Origin: Candidimonas nitroreducens
GTDB lineage: Bacteria; Pseudomonadota; Gammaproteobacteria; Burkholderiales; Burkholderiaceae_B
DNA length: 64,000 nt
Assembly (NCBI RefSeq): GCF_002209565.1
Contig: NZ_NJIH01000011.1
Coordinates: forward strand, 62,001-126,000
Direction: 5' to 3'
The first letter of the stretch is position 1. Each line of letters starts with the position of its first letter. Below the pieces are notes generated by a model. It saw only the letters and a list, made by a program, of their open reading frames with translations, was not told where the DNA came from and made no database searches. Of the stretch, positions 35,322 through 44,165 are shown in pieces. A program made the translations under genes and the position numbers.

Positions 35322-35747
35322 ATGGCTGACGCAGGCGATCCCTCACTGGCCGAGTGGATCATCGAGCAGGTATCCGATGCCCTGATCTTTGCCGACCGCA
35401 AGGGCAGCATCGTGCGCTGGAACCAGGCGGCCTGCCGGCTGTTCGGCTTCAGTGCCGAAGAAGCCCTGGGCAGCAACCTCGACCTGATCATTCCCGAGCA
35501 TCTGCGTGCCGCCCACTGGGCCGGTTTCGACGCGGCCATGGACAGCGGTCGGCTCAAGCTGCAGGGGCACCCCACGCTGACGCGCGCAGTGCGCAAGGGC
35601 GGCCAGAAGCTCTATGTCGAAATGACCTTCGCCCTGGTCAAGGATGCCGCCGGCACGCCCGTGGGTTCGGCCGCCATGGCGCGCGATGTCACCGAGCGCG
35701 TCGAAAAAGAGCGTGCCGCCCGCAAGGCGGCGATGCCGGCTGCGTAG
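35322..35747 (+). CDS. Single-domain PAS sensor protein
   Basis: A 141-residue protein that is essentially one PAS domain: SDALIFADRKGSIVRWNQAA, LFGFSAEEALGSNLDLIIPE, then the C-cap with RDVTERVEKERAARKAA as a short helix. There is no output domain (no kinase, GGDEF or HTH), so it must act through partners or bind a ligand such as heme or flavin, which the sequence alone does not show. Isolated: 220 bases after maleylacetate reductase and convergent with a LysR gene. ACGGAGA precedes the ATG. Confidence 0.85.
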   Translation: MADAGDPSLAEWIIEQVSDALIFADRKGSIVRWNQAACRLFGFSAEEALGSNLDLIIPEHLRAAHWAGFDAAMDSGRLKLQGHPTLTRAVRKGGQKLYVEMTFALVKDAAGTPVGSAAMARDVTERVEKERAARKAAMPAA

Positions 35748-35845
35748 CGTTCCGGTGTCCGCGGGACGGCCTTCTTGCTCGTGGCATTCTGTGTGCAGCC
35801 CGGGCCAGCGTGCCCCGGGCCGGTGTGTCTGCGGCGTCGCCGGCC

Positions 35846-36754
35846 TCATTTCTTGACGGCCCATGGCGGCGGCTGGCGCGCCCATTCCTTGAGGAACTCG
35901 AGCAGATGCCTGACGCGCGCGGGCATGTTCCGCCTGGTGGAGAACACCACGTTGATCTCCACCGCTTGCGGCACTTCGTTCGGAAGCAGTACCTCGAGCA
36001 GCCCCTGGGCTATCTCGTCGGACACCATGTAGGTGGGGTGTATGGAAATGCCGGCGCCGTCCAGGGCCGCATGTTTCAACGCATCGCCCAGGTTGGAGCG
36101 TATCGTGCCCCGGACGCGCACTTCTTGCGGCGGCGAGCCTTCGAAGCGCCAGATTCCCGAGTGCGATTTGATGGTGTGGATCAGGCAGTTGTGCTGGGCC
36201 AGATCCTGCACGCACGCCGGGCGCCGATGCTTTTTCAGGTACTGCGGCGAGGCCACCACGAACTGTGGCGCCAGCATCAGAGGCAAGGCCACGTAGCTTG
36301 CATCTTTCAGCGAATGGGCGATGCGGATCGACAGATCCAGCGCTTCGGCGAGTATGTCCGAGCGTCCGTCGTCGTGGACGATCGTCACTTCGATGTCCGG
36401 GTAGCGCTGGGTGAACGATGCAATCACCTGCACGAGGTGGTGGGCGCCGAAAGAGGGCGGGGTGCCCACGCGTATCGCGCCGCGCGGCAGTTGAACCGCG
36501 TCGCGCACCGCCGATTCCATGGCTTCGTAGCTCTGGATCATGTCCCGGGAGCCCTGCAGCACGCGTTCCCCGGCCTCGGTAAGGGCGACCTGCTTGGAGT
36601 TGCGCTTCAGCAGCTGCGCGCCCATGTCGCGCTCCAGCGCGGCGATGTGCTTGGTGACCGTGCTCTTGGGCAAGGACATTTGCATTGCCGCGCGGACAAA
36701 GCTTCCGCAGCGGGCGACTTCGCAAAAAACGCGCAGGCTTTGGAGCTTGTCCAT
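35846..36754 (-). CDS. LysR-family transcriptional regulator (CrgA-like)
   Basis: A 302-residue LysR regulator of the CrgA-like subgroup: N-terminal MDKLQSLRVFCEVARCGSFV then RAAMQMSLPKSTVTKHIAAL as helix-turn-helix, and effector-domain marks RVGTPPSFGAHHLVQVIASF and DLSIRIAHSLKDAS. It is divergent from the second maleylacetate-reductase-like gene across a 104-bp gap that contains a GTTTC-N7-GAAAC palindrome, a plausible binding site. It therefore probably controls the operon 36859-42204. Confidence 0.9.
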   Translation of the reverse strand: MDKLQSLRVFCEVARCGSFVRAAMQMSLPKSTVTKHIAALERDMGAQLLKRNSKQVALTEAGERVLQGSRDMIQSYEAMESAVRDAVQLPRGAIRVGTPPSFGAHHLVQVIASFTQRYPDIEVTIVHDDGRSDILAEALDLSIRIAHSLKDASYVALPLMLAPQFVVASPQYLKKHRRPACVQDLAQHNCLIHTIKSHSGIWRFEGSPPQEVRVRGTIRSNLGDALKHAALDGAGISIHPTYMVSDEIAQGLLEVLLPNEVPQAVEINVVFSTRRNMPARVRHLLEFLKEWARQPPPWAVKK

Positions 36755-36763
36755 GTTTTCAAT

Positions 36764-36780
36764 GTTTCTTTATTGGAAAC
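36764..36780. promoter_or_regulatory. Palindrome between divergent LysR and its target operon
   Basis: GTTTC and GAAAC flank a 7-base TTTATTG centre in the 104-bp divergent gap, ten bases from the LysR start. Position and symmetry suit a LysR-type operator; a T-N11-A core fits within it. Unproven. Confidence 0.45.
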
Positions 36781-36858
36781 CTAAAATTGTAGATTGGGGT
36801 GCTGCAAAGCGCAAAAACAGCAATAGAATTTTCACTGGGGCCAGTTCAAGGATTAACG

Positions 36859-38076
36859 GTGAAAGATCACGAACAGGAAACGTTGTTGCAGGAAGCCTGG
36901 TCGGCGGCCGAGCCGCCCGGCCTTCCGCCGCGGTTCGTGCAGCGCTATCCTGCAAGCAGGCTGGTGCTGGGTAGCGGCGTGATCGCAACGCTGGCGGCCG
37001 AGCTCGCCGGCGCGGGTATCCGCCGCCCCATGGTTCTGGCCGGCGCGCGTACGCGCCAGTCGAATCTGTATGCGCACGTCATGCATGCGCTGCAAGGCCT
37101 GCCCTGGCTCGATACCCCGCCCGTGCCGGCGCACTCCAGCGCAGAGCTGGTCGAGCAGCTCGCCCGGCTGGCCCTTGCGGCGCAGGCCGATGGCTTCGTG
37201 ACGGTCGGCGGCGGCAGCGCTGCCGATACCGCCAAGGCCGTCGCCATCGTCATGGCCGAGGGCGAGCCGCTGGCCCGGCACGCCGTGCGCTTCACGCCGC
37301 CATCCACCCTCGTGGTGCCGCCTTTGCTCAAGCCCAAGCTGCCCATACTCGCCATTCCCGGCACGGCTTCGGGCGCCGAGGTCACGGCCAGCGTCGGTGT
37401 GCGCGACGCCAGCGGCGCCAAACTGCTGCTGTCCGACCCCGCGGTGGCCGCGCGTGTCGTGCTGCTCGACCCCGTTGCCAACCTGTGCGTGCCGGCTTCC
37501 CTGATGTGCACCACGGGCATGAATGCGCTGGCGCATTGCATCGAAGGGCTGTATTCCCGCGAGCGCACGCCGCTGGCCGAGGCCTTCGCCCTGGATGCGC
37601 TGGCGCGTCTGGCCTATGCCTTGCCGGCGGTGCGGCGCAGACCCGGCGACGAGGCGGCGCGAGCCCAATTGCTGTATGCCGCGCATCTGGCGGGCCTGGT
37701 GCTGGTCTATGCACGCACTTGCCTGCACCATGCCTTGTGTCATGTCATCGGGTCGGTCAGCGGCGTGCCGCACGGCGAGGCCAACTCGGTGATGCTGCCG
37801 CATTGCGTGGCCTATAACGCCCAGGCCGCGGCCGAACCCCTGGCGCGTGCGGCGGCAGCGCTGGGGCTGGATGGCGGCCCGCAATCCCTGGTGCGGGCGC
37901 TGGGCGCGCTGCAGGTGGCCGCGGGCGTGCCGGCGCGTTTGCGCGACATTGGCGTCGCCGAGCGCGATCTGGATCGCATTGCGGCCAAAGGCATGGGCGA
38001 ACGCGGCCTGTATTACAACCCGCGCCAGGTCACCGGCGCCGACGAGCTGCGAAGTATCCTCGAAGCAGCCTATTAG
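36859..38076 (+). CDS. Iron-containing alcohol dehydrogenase, maleylacetate reductase-like (second copy)
   Basis: A 405-residue Fe-ADH family protein, 45 residues longer than the copy at 34021 because of an N-terminal extension (ETLLQEAWSAAEPPGLPPRF) and insertions. The cofactor loop is VGGGSAADTAKA (116-127), the metal-site histidines lie in NALAHCIEGLYSRER and LHHALCHVIGSVSGVPHGEA. The two copies are clearly different sequences, so this is a paralogue, not a recent duplicate; its substrate may be another keto acid. The GTG start follows AAGGA by seven bases, and the frame upstream of it lies in the promoter region. First gene of a LysR-controlled operon. Confidence 0.85.
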   Translation: MKDHEQETLLQEAWSAAEPPGLPPRFVQRYPASRLVLGSGVIATLAAELAGAGIRRPMVLAGARTRQSNLYAHVMHALQGLPWLDTPPVPAHSSAELVEQLARLALAAQADGFVTVGGGSAADTAKAVAIVMAEGEPLARHAVRFTPPSTLVVPPLLKPKLPILAIPGTASGAEVTASVGVRDASGAKLLLSDPAVAARVVLLDPVANLCVPASLMCTTGMNALAHCIEGLYSRERTPLAEAFALDALARLAYALPAVRRRPGDEAARAQLLYAAHLAGLVLVYARTCLHHALCHVIGSVSGVPHGEANSVMLPHCVAYNAQAAAEPLARAAAALGLDGGPQSLVRALGALQVAAGVPARLRDIGVAERDLDRIAAKGMGERGLYYNPRQVTGADELRSILEAAY

Positions 38077-38128
38077 CAGCCGGCTGACATCCGCCGGCCA
38101 TCGGACATTTTTTTGCAAGGATTGCATC

Positions 38129-39052
38129 ATGGCATTGAAGATCGTTCCTACAGGGTATACGCTGGGTGCTCGCATCGAAGGATTGGATCTGTCCCAGCCG
38201 CTGGCAGACGCCGACTTCGCGCAATTGCTGCAAGCGCTGGGGCACTATGGGGTACTGAGCTACCCCGGCCAACATCTAAGCGCCGCCGAGCTGCGTGAAT
38301 TCTCGCGCCGCTTCGGCAAACTGGAAGTCAATGTGGCCGGCGCCTACCAAGAACCCGGGCTGCCCGAGGTAATGGTGCTCTCGAACATCATCGAGAACGG
38401 CAAGCCCATAGGCCTTGCGGACGCGGGCCAGGACTGGCATACCGATATGTCCTACAGCAAGATGATTGCCTTCACGAATATTCTTTACGGCATCAAGATC
38501 CCTTTTCGAGATGGCAAATCCCTAGGCAATACGCAGTTCTGCAATATGCATGCGGCCTACGAAGGCTTGCCCGAAGACATGAAGCGGCGCCTGGACGGCA
38601 TGACCGTGCTGCACGACTTCAACAAATTCTGGGAAATGATGCGCCGCGAGCGCGGCAGCCAGCGCCCGCCATTGACGCCCGCCCAGCGCGCGGCCAAGCC
38701 GCCGGTGTCGCATCCGCTGTTCCTGCGGCATCCCATTACCGGGCGCAAGGTGCTTTATTGCAATCCGGGCTATGCCATGCGCATCAACGAGCTCGACCAG
38801 GCGGAAAGCGATGATATCCTGGCCTTCTTGTTCCGGCATCAAACCCAGCAGCAGTACCAGTATGCGCATAGCTGGCAGACGCATGACGTGCTGATGTGGG
38901 ACAACATGGGCACCATACACAACGCGATTCCCGATTATCGCCCCGACGAGCCGCGCCTGATCAAGCGATGCCAGGTCATGGCCACACGCTTTTTCAATGC
39001 AGACGGAAGCCCGCGCCGCAACAGCGAGTCGGCCGAGGCCGCGGCGGCGTGA
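38129..39052 (+). CDS. TauD/TfdA-family Fe(II)/2-oxoglutarate dioxygenase
   Basis: A 307-residue TauD/TfdA-type dioxygenase. The iron triad is visible: H104 and D106 in DWHTDMSY and H263 in MGTIHNAIPDY, with the 2-oxoglutarate-binding Arg region DEPRLIKRC after it. Members hydroxylate a C-H beside sulfonate, ether, ammonium or carboxylate groups (taurine, 2,4-D). The stop codon overlaps the GTG of the next gene (GTGA), an FMN-dependent hydroxyacid dehydrogenase, so hydroxylation may feed the dehydrogenase. AAGGA precedes the ATG. Confidence 0.9.
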   Translation: MALKIVPTGYTLGARIEGLDLSQPLADADFAQLLQALGHYGVLSYPGQHLSAAELREFSRRFGKLEVNVAGAYQEPGLPEVMVLSNIIENGKPIGLADAGQDWHTDMSYSKMIAFTNILYGIKIPFRDGKSLGNTQFCNMHAAYEGLPEDMKRRLDGMTVLHDFNKFWEMMRRERGSQRPPLTPAQRAAKPPVSHPLFLRHPITGRKVLYCNPGYAMRINELDQAESDDILAFLFRHQTQQQYQYAHSWQTHDVLMWDNMGTIHNAIPDYRPDEPRLIKRCQVMATRFFNADGSPRRNSESAEAAAA

Positions 39053-40320
39053 GCGCATTGCACCACCCGGCGCCGCGCCGCGTCGCGGACTGCTACTCCA
39101 TCGCCGACCTGCGCGCCCTGGCGCGGCGCCGGCTGCCCAGGGCCGTGTTCGACTTCTACGCCGGCGGCGCGGAAGACGAAAGCACCCTGCGGGGCAATCG
39201 CGCCGCCTTTGCCGCGCTGCGCTTTGCGCCGCACGTGCTGGTGGACGTGGCACGCGTCTCCAGCGCCTGCGAGCTGCTGGGCGCGCCGGCTGGCATGCCC
39301 GCGGCCATCGCGCCGACCGGGGCGGCCGGCTTCGGCCGGCGCGACGCCGACCTGGCGCTGGCCAAGGCCGCGGCCGACTACGGCATCCCTTATACGCTGT
39401 CCAGCAGCGCGACCACCGCCATCGAAACCATCGCCCGCGAGGCGCCCGGGCGCCACTGGTTCCAGGCCTATGTGCTCAACAACCAGGAATTTTTCTGGAA
39501 ACTGCTCGAGCGGGCGCTGGCTGCCGACTACGAGGCGCTGGTCATCACGGTGGATCTGCCGGTGGGCGGCAAGCGCGAGCGGGACTTCCACAATCACTTT
39601 TCGATCCCGTTCCGGTTTTCCACGCGCAATGTGCTGGACTTCGCAAGCCGGCCGCGCTGGGCGCTGGACATGGCCATGCACGGCCTGCCCGTCATGGAAA
39701 ACCTGCGCGGCTTCGAGGTCGCGGCCCGCAGCGCGGTCGCCATCGCTTCTTCCGTGGGCCGCAGCTACGACCCCGGCTTCGATTTCCAGCGCCTGGCGCA
39801 GGTGCGCGAGCGCTGGCCCCGCAAGCTGATCGTCAAGGGCGTGTGCCGCGGCGACGATGCCGCCCGCCTGGCGGCGCTGGGCGTCGATGCGATCGTCGTG
39901 TCCAACCACGGCGGCCGCCAGCTCGATGGCGCGGTCGCCACCCTGGTGGCCTTGCCCGAGGTGCTGCAGGCGGTCGCTGGGCGCGTGCCGGTGCTGGTGG
40001 ATGGCGGCATACGCCGCGGCGGCGACATTGCCAAAGCCCTGGCGCTGGGCGCGCACGGGGTGCTGCTGGGACGCGCGACGCTGTTCGGCGCGGTCGCCGC
40101 GGGCGAGCCCGGCGCCCGCCGGGCGCTGGAGATCCTGCAGGACGAATTGCAGCGCACGCAAAAGCTGTGCGGCGCGACCCTGGTGGGCCGATTTACTTCC
40201 GAGCTGCTGCGTTCCGCTCGCGGTTTGCCGGCCCCCTTCACTGACCCTGTCCAAGCAAATTCACAGGGCGATCTTTACCATCACCTCATGGAGACAAGCT
40301 ATGAAAATCAAACTGTCTAA
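39049..40320 (+). CDS. FMN-dependent alpha-hydroxy-acid dehydrogenase (mandelate/lactate dehydrogenase family)
   Basis: A 423-residue flavoprotein of the LldD / mandelate dehydrogenase / glycolate oxidase family. It shows the N-terminal SIADLRALARRRLPRAVFDF then YAGGAEDESTLRGN, the IAPTGAAG segment, the catalytic histidine H287 in VSNHGGRQLDG and the FMN phosphate loop VLVDGGIRRGGDIAKALALG. It oxidises an L-2-hydroxyacid to the 2-oxoacid. The GTG start overlaps the TauD stop; the next Bug gene starts 20 bases before this one ends. The tight coupling implies one pathway. A mandelate-like substrate would suit the ThDP enzyme at 26097. Confidence 0.9.
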   Translation: MSALHHPAPRRVADCYSIADLRALARRRLPRAVFDFYAGGAEDESTLRGNRAAFAALRFAPHVLVDVARVSSACELLGAPAGMPAAIAPTGAAGFGRRDADLALAKAAADYGIPYTLSSSATTAIETIAREAPGRHWFQAYVLNNQEFFWKLLERALAADYEALVITVDLPVGGKRERDFHNHFSIPFRFSTRNVLDFASRPRWALDMAMHGLPVMENLRGFEVAARSAVAIASSVGRSYDPGFDFQRLAQVRERWPRKLIVKGVCRGDDAARLAALGVDAIVVSNHGGRQLDGAVATLVALPEVLQAVAGRVPVLVDGGIRRGGDIAKALALGAHGVLLGRATLFGAVAAGEPGARRALEILQDELQRTQKLCGATLVGRFTSELLRSARGLPAPFTDPVQANSQGDLYHHLMETSYENQTV

Positions 40321-41314
40321 GCGCAGGGCCGTAGTTCGGCTGGCTACCGTGTGCGCCGCAGGCCTGGTGGGTGCGGCGTCCGTGCCCGGCATGGCGTGGG
40401 CTGCTGGCGGCAGCTATCCCGACAGGCCCATACGGCTGATCGTCGGCTACAGCGCCGGCGGCCCCACGGACGTGCTCGCCCGCCTGCTTGCCAAGGAAAT
40501 GGCCACCAATCTCGGCACCTCGATAGTCGTCGAGAACAAGCCCGGAGCCAATGGCTATATCGGCACCGAGTATGTGCAGCGCGCCGCGCCGGACGGCTAC
40601 ACCATACTCATGAACACCATTTCGCATAACGTCAACCCCCTGATCAAGCCCAATCTGATCCACTACGATCCGATCAAGGACTTCACCCAGATCGCCCAGG
40701 TCGCGGTACTGCCGCAATTGCTGGTCGTGGGCGGCCATTCGCCCTACAAGACGCTGAAAGAACTGCTGGACAAGGCCAAGAAGAATCCGGGCCAGGTCAG
40801 CTTCGGTTCGGCGGGGGTGGGCGGGTCGGCGCACCTGGCCGCGGCCCTGCTCGAAGAGCGTTCCGGCACCAAGATGAACCATATTCCGTTCCAGGGCAAT
40901 GGCCCGGCGCTCACCGATGTCATCGCCGGCCGGGTAGATTTCATGTTCTATCCCATGGTCGGCCTGAAGGATTTCGTGTCCAGCGGCAAGCTGCGCATAC
41001 TGGCGGCCACCACCGCCAAGCGGCTGCCCGATTATCCGCAGGTGCCGACCATGTCGGAAATGGGCTTCCCGGGCTTCGAGGACTACGCCCAGCCCATAGG
41101 GTTCGTCGGCCCCGCCCACATACCCGAGGCCATCACCGACAAGCTCGCAAAAGCGGTCAAGACGGTTCTGGACAAGCCCGAAGTCCAGGAAAGGCTGAAG
41201 GGCCTGGGGGCGGAGATCAAATACCGCGATTCCAAGGACTACAGGCAGTGGCTGGGCCAGGACAGGCAGCGTTGGGCCGACCTGATCAAAAAGGCCGGCA
41301 TACGGGCCGAATGA
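40301..41314 (+). CDS. Bug-family (TctC-like) periplasmic solute-binding protein
   Basis: A 337-residue Bug protein. The signal peptide has a twin-arginine-free basic start (MKIKLSKRRAVVRLA) and ends near GMAWAAG. The core reads DRPIRLIVGYSAGGPTDVLA, VENKPGANGYIGTEYV and AAPDGYTILMN. GGAG lies eight bases before the ATG, inside the end of the FMN dehydrogenase gene (20-base overlap). Such overlap points to co-translation with the TauD and dehydrogenase genes, whose substrate it probably captures. Confidence 0.92.
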   Translation: MKIKLSKRRAVVRLATVCAAGLVGAASVPGMAWAAGGSYPDRPIRLIVGYSAGGPTDVLARLLAKEMATNLGTSIVVENKPGANGYIGTEYVQRAAPDGYTILMNTISHNVNPLIKPNLIHYDPIKDFTQIAQVAVLPQLLVVGGHSPYKTLKELLDKAKKNPGQVSFGSAGVGGSAHLAAALLEERSGTKMNHIPFQGNGPALTDVIAGRVDFMFYPMVGLKDFVSSGKLRILAATTAKRLPDYPQVPTMSEMGFPGFEDYAQPIGFVGPAHIPEAITDKLAKAVKTVLDKPEVQERLKGLGAEIKYRDSKDYRQWLGQDRQRWADLIKKAGIRAE

Positions 41315-41418
41315 CGCGTCGCGCGAACGATTGGCCTGCCCAGAGCATCCCTGGGTGATAATAATGACTTTGGCGGGGCCGTGCGGCGGGCGGCCCCCCG
41401 CCCACACAGGACTGAACC

Positions 41419-42204
41419 ATGCGCTGGATAAATTTCTCGCTTCCCGGCTCGGGCCGGCAAGCCTATGGCACACTCGATGAAAATGACCAGGTACGGGAAA
41501 TCCGCGGCATTCCCTGGGCAGAACACGAGTTCACCGGCCAGCGCCATGGGCTTTCCGACGTCAAGATCGAGGTGCCCGTGGTGCCTCCCACTTTTTATGC
41601 CGCGGGCCTGAACTACATTACGCACATACGCGAACAAGAAGCCCTGGCCGGCAGAAAAGTCAATGTCCCGCCGCAGGCGGACATAGGCTACCGGGCCGTC
41701 AACGCCCTGGTCGCCCATGAAGAGAATGTCGTCATTCCCGAAGACGCCACGCACATCGAATACGAAGGCGAGCTGGTGGTCGTAATCGGCAAGAAGGCGC
41801 GCAACCTGTCCGAAGCCGAGGCCATGCAGTGCGTGTTCGGCTACACCATAGGCAACGACGTCAGCGAGCGGGTCTGGCAGCGCGCCGACCGCACTTTCTG
41901 GCGGGCCAAGAACTCGGATACGTTCAAGCCCATGGGGCCATGGATGGAAACCGAATTCGATCTGGCCCGGGCGCAGACCCGCGTTTCGGTCAATGGGGAA
42001 GTGAAATCCCATTTCGACACCGGCGACATGCTGTTCAATATCCCCACGTTCCTCAGCCGCATGTCGCGCAACTTGACCCTTTATCCGGGCGACATCGTCT
42101 GGATGGGCACCGATGGCCATTCCCCCAAGCTCGACCATGGCGACACGGTAGAGGTCGACATTTCAGGCTTGGGAACCCTGCGCAATACTTTCGTGCGCGC
42201 CTAG
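41419..42204 (+). CDS. Fumarylacetoacetate hydrolase (FAH) family protein
   Basis: A 261-residue FAH-family protein. The metal-binding acids are in EYEGELVVVIGKKA, and the conserved FGYTIGNDVSER and GDIVWMGTDG (usually GTPEG) follow. The domain is complete but the usual GTPxG is GTDGH here, near the active-site lid. Family members are C-C hydrolases, decarboxylases of 4-oxalocrotonate type or oxaloacetate tautomerase/decarboxylases; the reaction is not determined. It is 105 bases after Bug and ends the plus-strand operon, convergent (19-bp gap) with a minus-strand Bug gene. An AGGA lies before the ATG. Confidence 0.88.
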   Translation: MRWINFSLPGSGRQAYGTLDENDQVREIRGIPWAEHEFTGQRHGLSDVKIEVPVVPPTFYAAGLNYITHIREQEALAGRKVNVPPQADIGYRAVNALVAHEENVVIPEDATHIEYEGELVVVIGKKARNLSEAEAMQCVFGYTIGNDVSERVWQRADRTFWRAKNSDTFKPMGPWMETEFDLARAQTRVSVNGEVKSHFDTGDMLFNIPTFLSRMSRNLTLYPGDIVWMGTDGHSPKLDHGDTVEVDISGLGTLRNTFVRA

Positions 42205-42223
42205 GCGGATTCCTTCGGCCCGC

Positions 42224-43180
42224 TTAGTTGCCGGGCTTCTCCAATTGCTTCAGCTTCGTCAGGTCATGCTCGATCAGCATGCGCAAAGCGTTGCCGTCGC
42301 CAGGCTGAATCACAATCCCGGTGACCGCGATTCTTTTCTGCACCTCGGGCTGTCCCAGCACATTCAGCAGGCCCTGTGTCAATGCCGAAGATATGTTCGC
42401 CGGCAAAGCTGCCGGGCCCCAGAGAGCGGCCCATGCCGGTACCGAAAACCCCGGATAGCCACTTTCCGTGCTGGTCGGCACACCGGGAAAGGCGGCTACG
42501 CGCTGGTTGCCCAACGCCGCCAGCACTTTCAGCCTGTCGTTCTTCAGGTAGCCGTCGACCGGGCCAACCCCTATATCCACACGGCCGGCAGCCACGTCCA
42601 TAGCCATCGGGGCCAGGCCTTTGTATGGAATGTGATTGAAATGTATATGCGCCTCGTGTTCCAGCAGGCGCGCGGCGATCTCGTAAATTGTCGCGGGCCC
42701 CGTGGTGCCGAAACTCAGTTCTGAATCTGGCTTACGGGCGTATTCGACCAGTTCTCGCAGATTGCTGACCGGAAGGCCGCTGCGGACAAACAGTACGAAG
42801 GGGGCATAGCCGACGATGGCCAGGGGTGTGAAATCGCGCTCCGGATCGTACGGCGTGTCGGCCAGCATCAACGGCGCCACGACGTGTGTGGAGCCGGTAC
42901 CGAAAAATAATGTATGGCCGTCTGCCGGAGACTTCGCGACGAACCTGGCGCCTATCGTGCCGGATGCGCCGGTTTTGTTCTCTACGATTACCGGCTGCTT
43001 CCATAGCGTCTGCAGTCCTTCGGCCAGGATGCGGGCCGATGTATCGCTCGCGCCGCCCGGCGAAGTCGGAACAACGATTCTGACAGGGCTGTCGGGAAAC
43101 GATGTAGCGGCGTGGGCGATATTTGTTATGGGCAGTATTGCGACCGCCATCAGCAGCAGTAATCGATAGTGATTGCGCAA
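42224..43180 (-). CDS. Bug-family (TctC-like) periplasmic solute-binding protein (TTG start)
   Basis: A 318-residue Bug protein: signal peptide (RNHYRLLLLMAVAILP, ending IAHAA), then DSPVRIVVPTSPGGASDTSA, VENKTGASGTIGARFV and SPADGHTLFFG. The start is TTG, supported by AAGGAG seven bases upstream and by the immediately following signal peptide; no ATG is available near it. It ends the minus-strand operon of FAH and TauD genes (47 bases after FAH). Its relative at 40301 lies in the mirror-image cluster. Confidence 0.9.
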   Translation of the reverse strand: MRNHYRLLLLMAVAILPITNIAHAATSFPDSPVRIVVPTSPGGASDTSARILAEGLQTLWKQPVIVENKTGASGTIGARFVAKSPADGHTLFFGTGSTHVVAPLMLADTPYDPERDFTPLAIVGYAPFVLFVRSGLPVSNLRELVEYARKPDSELSFGTTGPATIYEIAARLLEHEAHIHFNHIPYKGLAPMAMDVAAGRVDIGVGPVDGYLKNDRLKVLAALGNQRVAAFPGVPTSTESGYPGFSVPAWAALWGPAALPANISSALTQGLLNVLGQPEVQKRIAVTGIVIQPGDGNALRMLIEHDLTKLKQLEKPGN

Positions 43181-43227
43181 TTTGCGTCTCCTTTGTTGTC
43201 TGTGAGCGTGGGGCGGTACTCGACGCG

Positions 43228-44163
43228 CTAGACGATACGAGTCTCCAGCACTCCGATCTGGTCGACTCCGGCATGGACGATGTCACCGGGCTTCAGGAAG
43301 AATGGCCGGGGATCCGGCTTGCGATGCACGGCGACGCCTTCGGGCGTGCCGCTGGCGATTACGTCTCCGGCCTCCAGGCCTATGCGGGACCAAAAAGCCA
43401 CCAGTTCGTCGAATTGGAAGATCAGATCCGTGCAGTCCGATTGCTGCCGCAATTCGCCATTGACCGTAAGCCAGAGGCGTAGCGCCGTGGGGTCGGGCAC
43501 TTCGTCCGCGGTCAGAATGCAAGGCCCCAGCGGCCCGAATCCGGGGAAATTCTTGCCCATCATGAGCAATAGGTTTCGCATTTCGGCAAACTGCCATTCG
43601 CGCGCCGAAAGATCGTTCATGATGGTATAGCCGAACACCGCCTGGCGTGCCTGGGTTCGCGACGCATTGAGCAAGCTCTCGCCAACGACGACGGCCACCT
43701 CAACCTCGTAGTCCATTTGCTCGACGTCTTCGGGCCGTTTGACTTCGGCCCGGTGGCCGACCAGGTTCCGTCCGAGCTTGATGAAGCCCGTTGGAAAATC
43801 CATCTGGAATCCCGCTCCGGCCTTGGGGTTGCCATGGATGCTTTCCATCCGGTGCGCTCCGAAGTTGCGCCCCGCCGCGATGCAGGAACGCGGCGGCACC
43901 GGAGGCAGCCAAACGATCTCTTCGGCTCGGTGTAGCCACGCCGGATCCGCTTCTGCGTTTGCCTTCCGTACCGTTTCGCGCAATGCGTCCAAGCCGGCCT
44001 GCCCGGCGTCGATGACCTGCTTCATGGCCATCGGAAACCCGCTGTTTTCCGATACCCAGGGCAGGGCGGCAACGTCCAGCAGTTGCATGGCGCCGTTGTC
44101 TTCGAGCACCACCCCCAGACGTTCCGCGGGATCATTCTGCAGGGAAAATCGCGCCAGCTTCAT
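43228..44163 (-). CDS. Fumarylacetoacetate hydrolase (FAH) family protein
   Basis: A 311-residue FAH-family protein with an N-terminal domain (MKLARFSLQNDPAERLGVVL) and the catalytic domain: PPRSCIAAGRNFGAH, metal acids in DYEVEVAVVVGES, FGYTIMNDLSAREWQ and the standard GDVIASGTPEGV. Unlike the homologue at 41419 it has the canonical GTPEG. The ATG at 44163 lies two bases after the TauD stop codon, so both are translated from one message; an upstream ATG 11 codons earlier lies inside TauD and is less likely. Confidence 0.9.
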   Translation of the reverse strand: MKLARFSLQNDPAERLGVVLEDNGAMQLLDVAALPWVSENSGFPMAMKQVIDAGQAGLDALRETVRKANAEADPAWLHRAEEIVWLPPVPPRSCIAAGRNFGAHRMESIHGNPKAGAGFQMDFPTGFIKLGRNLVGHRAEVKRPEDVEQMDYEVEVAVVVGESLLNASRTQARQAVFGYTIMNDLSAREWQFAEMRNLLLMMGKNFPGFGPLGPCILTADEVPDPTALRLWLTVNGELRQQSDCTDLIFQFDELVAFWSRIGLEAGDVIASGTPEGVAVHRKPDPRPFFLKPGDIVHAGVDQIGVLETRIV

Positions 44164-44165
44164 GG

